Shown: positions 5,860 to 6,485 of the stretch, piece after piece
Layout: each line of letters starts with the position of its first letter
Numbering within the stretch: the first letter of the stretch is position 1
The notes under the pieces: generated by a model
The model's input: the letters and a program-made list of their open reading frames with translations, nothing else
Databases searched by the model: none
What the model was told of the DNA's origin: nothing
Translations under genes and position numbers: made by a program
Source of the DNA: Bacteroidota bacterium
GTDB lineage: Bacteria; Bacteroidota; Bacteroidia; B-17B0; Aurantibacillaceae
NCBI GenBank assembly: GCA_025359355.1
Contig: JANYGR010000036.1
Location: 1-6,485, forward strand
Reading direction: 5' to 3'
Length of the DNA stretch: 6,485 nucleotides

Positions 5860-6485
5860 ATGACATCAACTGTTAAAGAAATTTGGAAGCAAATTCCTTA
5901 TTTAAAAGGAATCGCTAAAAAAAATTACGCAGTATCTAATCAAGGAAGAATAGCTTCTTATGTGGGTAATATCAATGATTTGACGATCTTAAAACCCAAA
6001 TTATATGATGGAATGTATCGCTATAATCTTCGTCACAACGGAAAGGCTCTTGGATTGTTTCCTTCTGTAGCAGTGGCGACGGTGTTTATCAAAAAACCAA
6101 ATTCAAAATGCACTAAAATTATTCATTTGAATTATGATAAAACAAACAATGATATTTCTAATTTAAAATGGGTAACAAGCGAAGACTATTTTACGCATAG
6201 ATCTAAAAACACGCATTCGACGGCTGTTTTATCAGCAAAGGTGGCGGTTAAAAATATGTCGAAAAAACTGGACGAGAAAAAAGTGATTCAGTTAAAAAAA
6301 GAAATTTGGAATCCTAAACGCAAATTATCCTTTAAGCAATTAGCGGATAAATTCGGAATTGCAGAAATGAATTTGTACCGTATTAAATCAGGCGTATTTT
6401 GGTATCACATACGTGTAGAAGGTGAGCCATTGCACGATTCGCATAAGTTATATTTGAAAAATTTAGAATTGTATAATAAACAATT
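5860..6485 (+). CDS. NUMOD4 / degenerate HNH protein with C-terminal helix-turn-helix (3' truncated)
   Basis: The frame opens at ATG 5860 and runs without a stop to the right edge (208 residues visible). Residues 7-50 fit a NUMOD4 domain, the DNA-binding module of HNH homing endonucleases: EIWKQIP, then YAVSNQGRIASY, then LKPKLYDGMY. Residues 66-113 align with an HNH_3 domain: VAVATVFIKKP, then H89 in IIHLNYDKTNND, then SNLKWVTSEDY. The usual first histidine (HRLVA) is replaced by serine (S69), and the aspartate of HID is asparagine (N91), so nuclease activity is probably lost. Residues 138-183 form a helix-turn-helix of the kind seen at the C-termini of these proteins (KQLADKFGIAEMNLYRIKSG, then W-x-H-I). 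A DNA-binding, possibly regulatory role is inferred. It is divergent from metG across a 75-base gap. It sits alone, with no intron or interrupted host gene around it. Confidence 0.8.
   Translation, partial: MTSTVKEIWKQIPYLKGIAKKNYAVSNQGRIASYVGNINDLTILKPKLYDGMYRYNLRHNGKALGLFPSVAVATVFIKKPNSKCTKIIHLNYDKTNNDISNLKWVTSEDYFTHRSKNTHSTAVLSAKVAVKNMSKKLDEKKVIQLKKEIWNPKRKLSFKQLADKFGIAEMNLYRIKSGVFWYHIRVEGEPLHDSHKLYLKNLELYNKQ

Noticed and set aside
5860..6485. Active homing endonuclease or mobile intron
   Set aside because: HNH residues are missing (S69, N91), and the gene does not interrupt another gene or lie in an intron-like structure within the visible sequence.

Overview
The window is AT-rich chromosomal DNA from a member of the Bacteroidota, probably a Flavobacteriia- or Sphingobacteriia-like lineage. 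Three things point there. Starts are mostly preceded by A/T-rich leaders without Shine-Dalgarno sequences. Several upstream regions carry TAnnTTTG boxes, the -7 element of the Bacteroidota primary sigma factor. The protein set also fits: a DbpA-type helicase, a two-cupin pirin, a KISTS-type MetRS with a C-terminal tRNA-binding domain, and a NUMOD4 protein. I would not assign a genus.

Layout, left to right. (1) 1-535 (+) is the C-terminal part of a DEAD-box RNA helicase with a DbpA RNA-binding domain, cut by the left edge. (2) 588-983 (+) encodes a small, very AT-rich secreted protein of unknown function. (3) 984-1178 is a non-coding regulatory stretch with an array of ACTATAC/GTATAGT half-sites, two TAnnTTTG boxes and a small hairpin. 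(4) 1179-2027 (+) encodes a complete pirin with all four metal ligands. (5) 2028-2221 lies between convergent genes and holds a long imperfect inverted repeat built from 9-base units ending in GAT. (6) 5784 down to 2222 (-) is a probable three-gene operon: metG, then a DUF2306-like membrane protein, then a secreted protein of unknown function. The last two overlap by ATGA. (7) 5860 to the right edge (+) encodes a NUMOD4 protein with an apparently degenerate HNH region and a C-terminal helix-turn-helix, divergent from metG.

Most of the genes are housekeeping or conserved and unremarkable: translation (MetRS), ribosome or RNA maturation (helicase) and a metal-binding cupin. The parts most worth a second look are non-coding or regulatory: the half-site array over the pirin promoter, the 9-base-periodic inverted repeat, and the homing-endonuclease-derived protein that has probably lost nuclease activity. 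I see no CRISPR array, insertion sequence, phage gene, tRNA or rRNA, and no clear defence or biosynthetic cluster.
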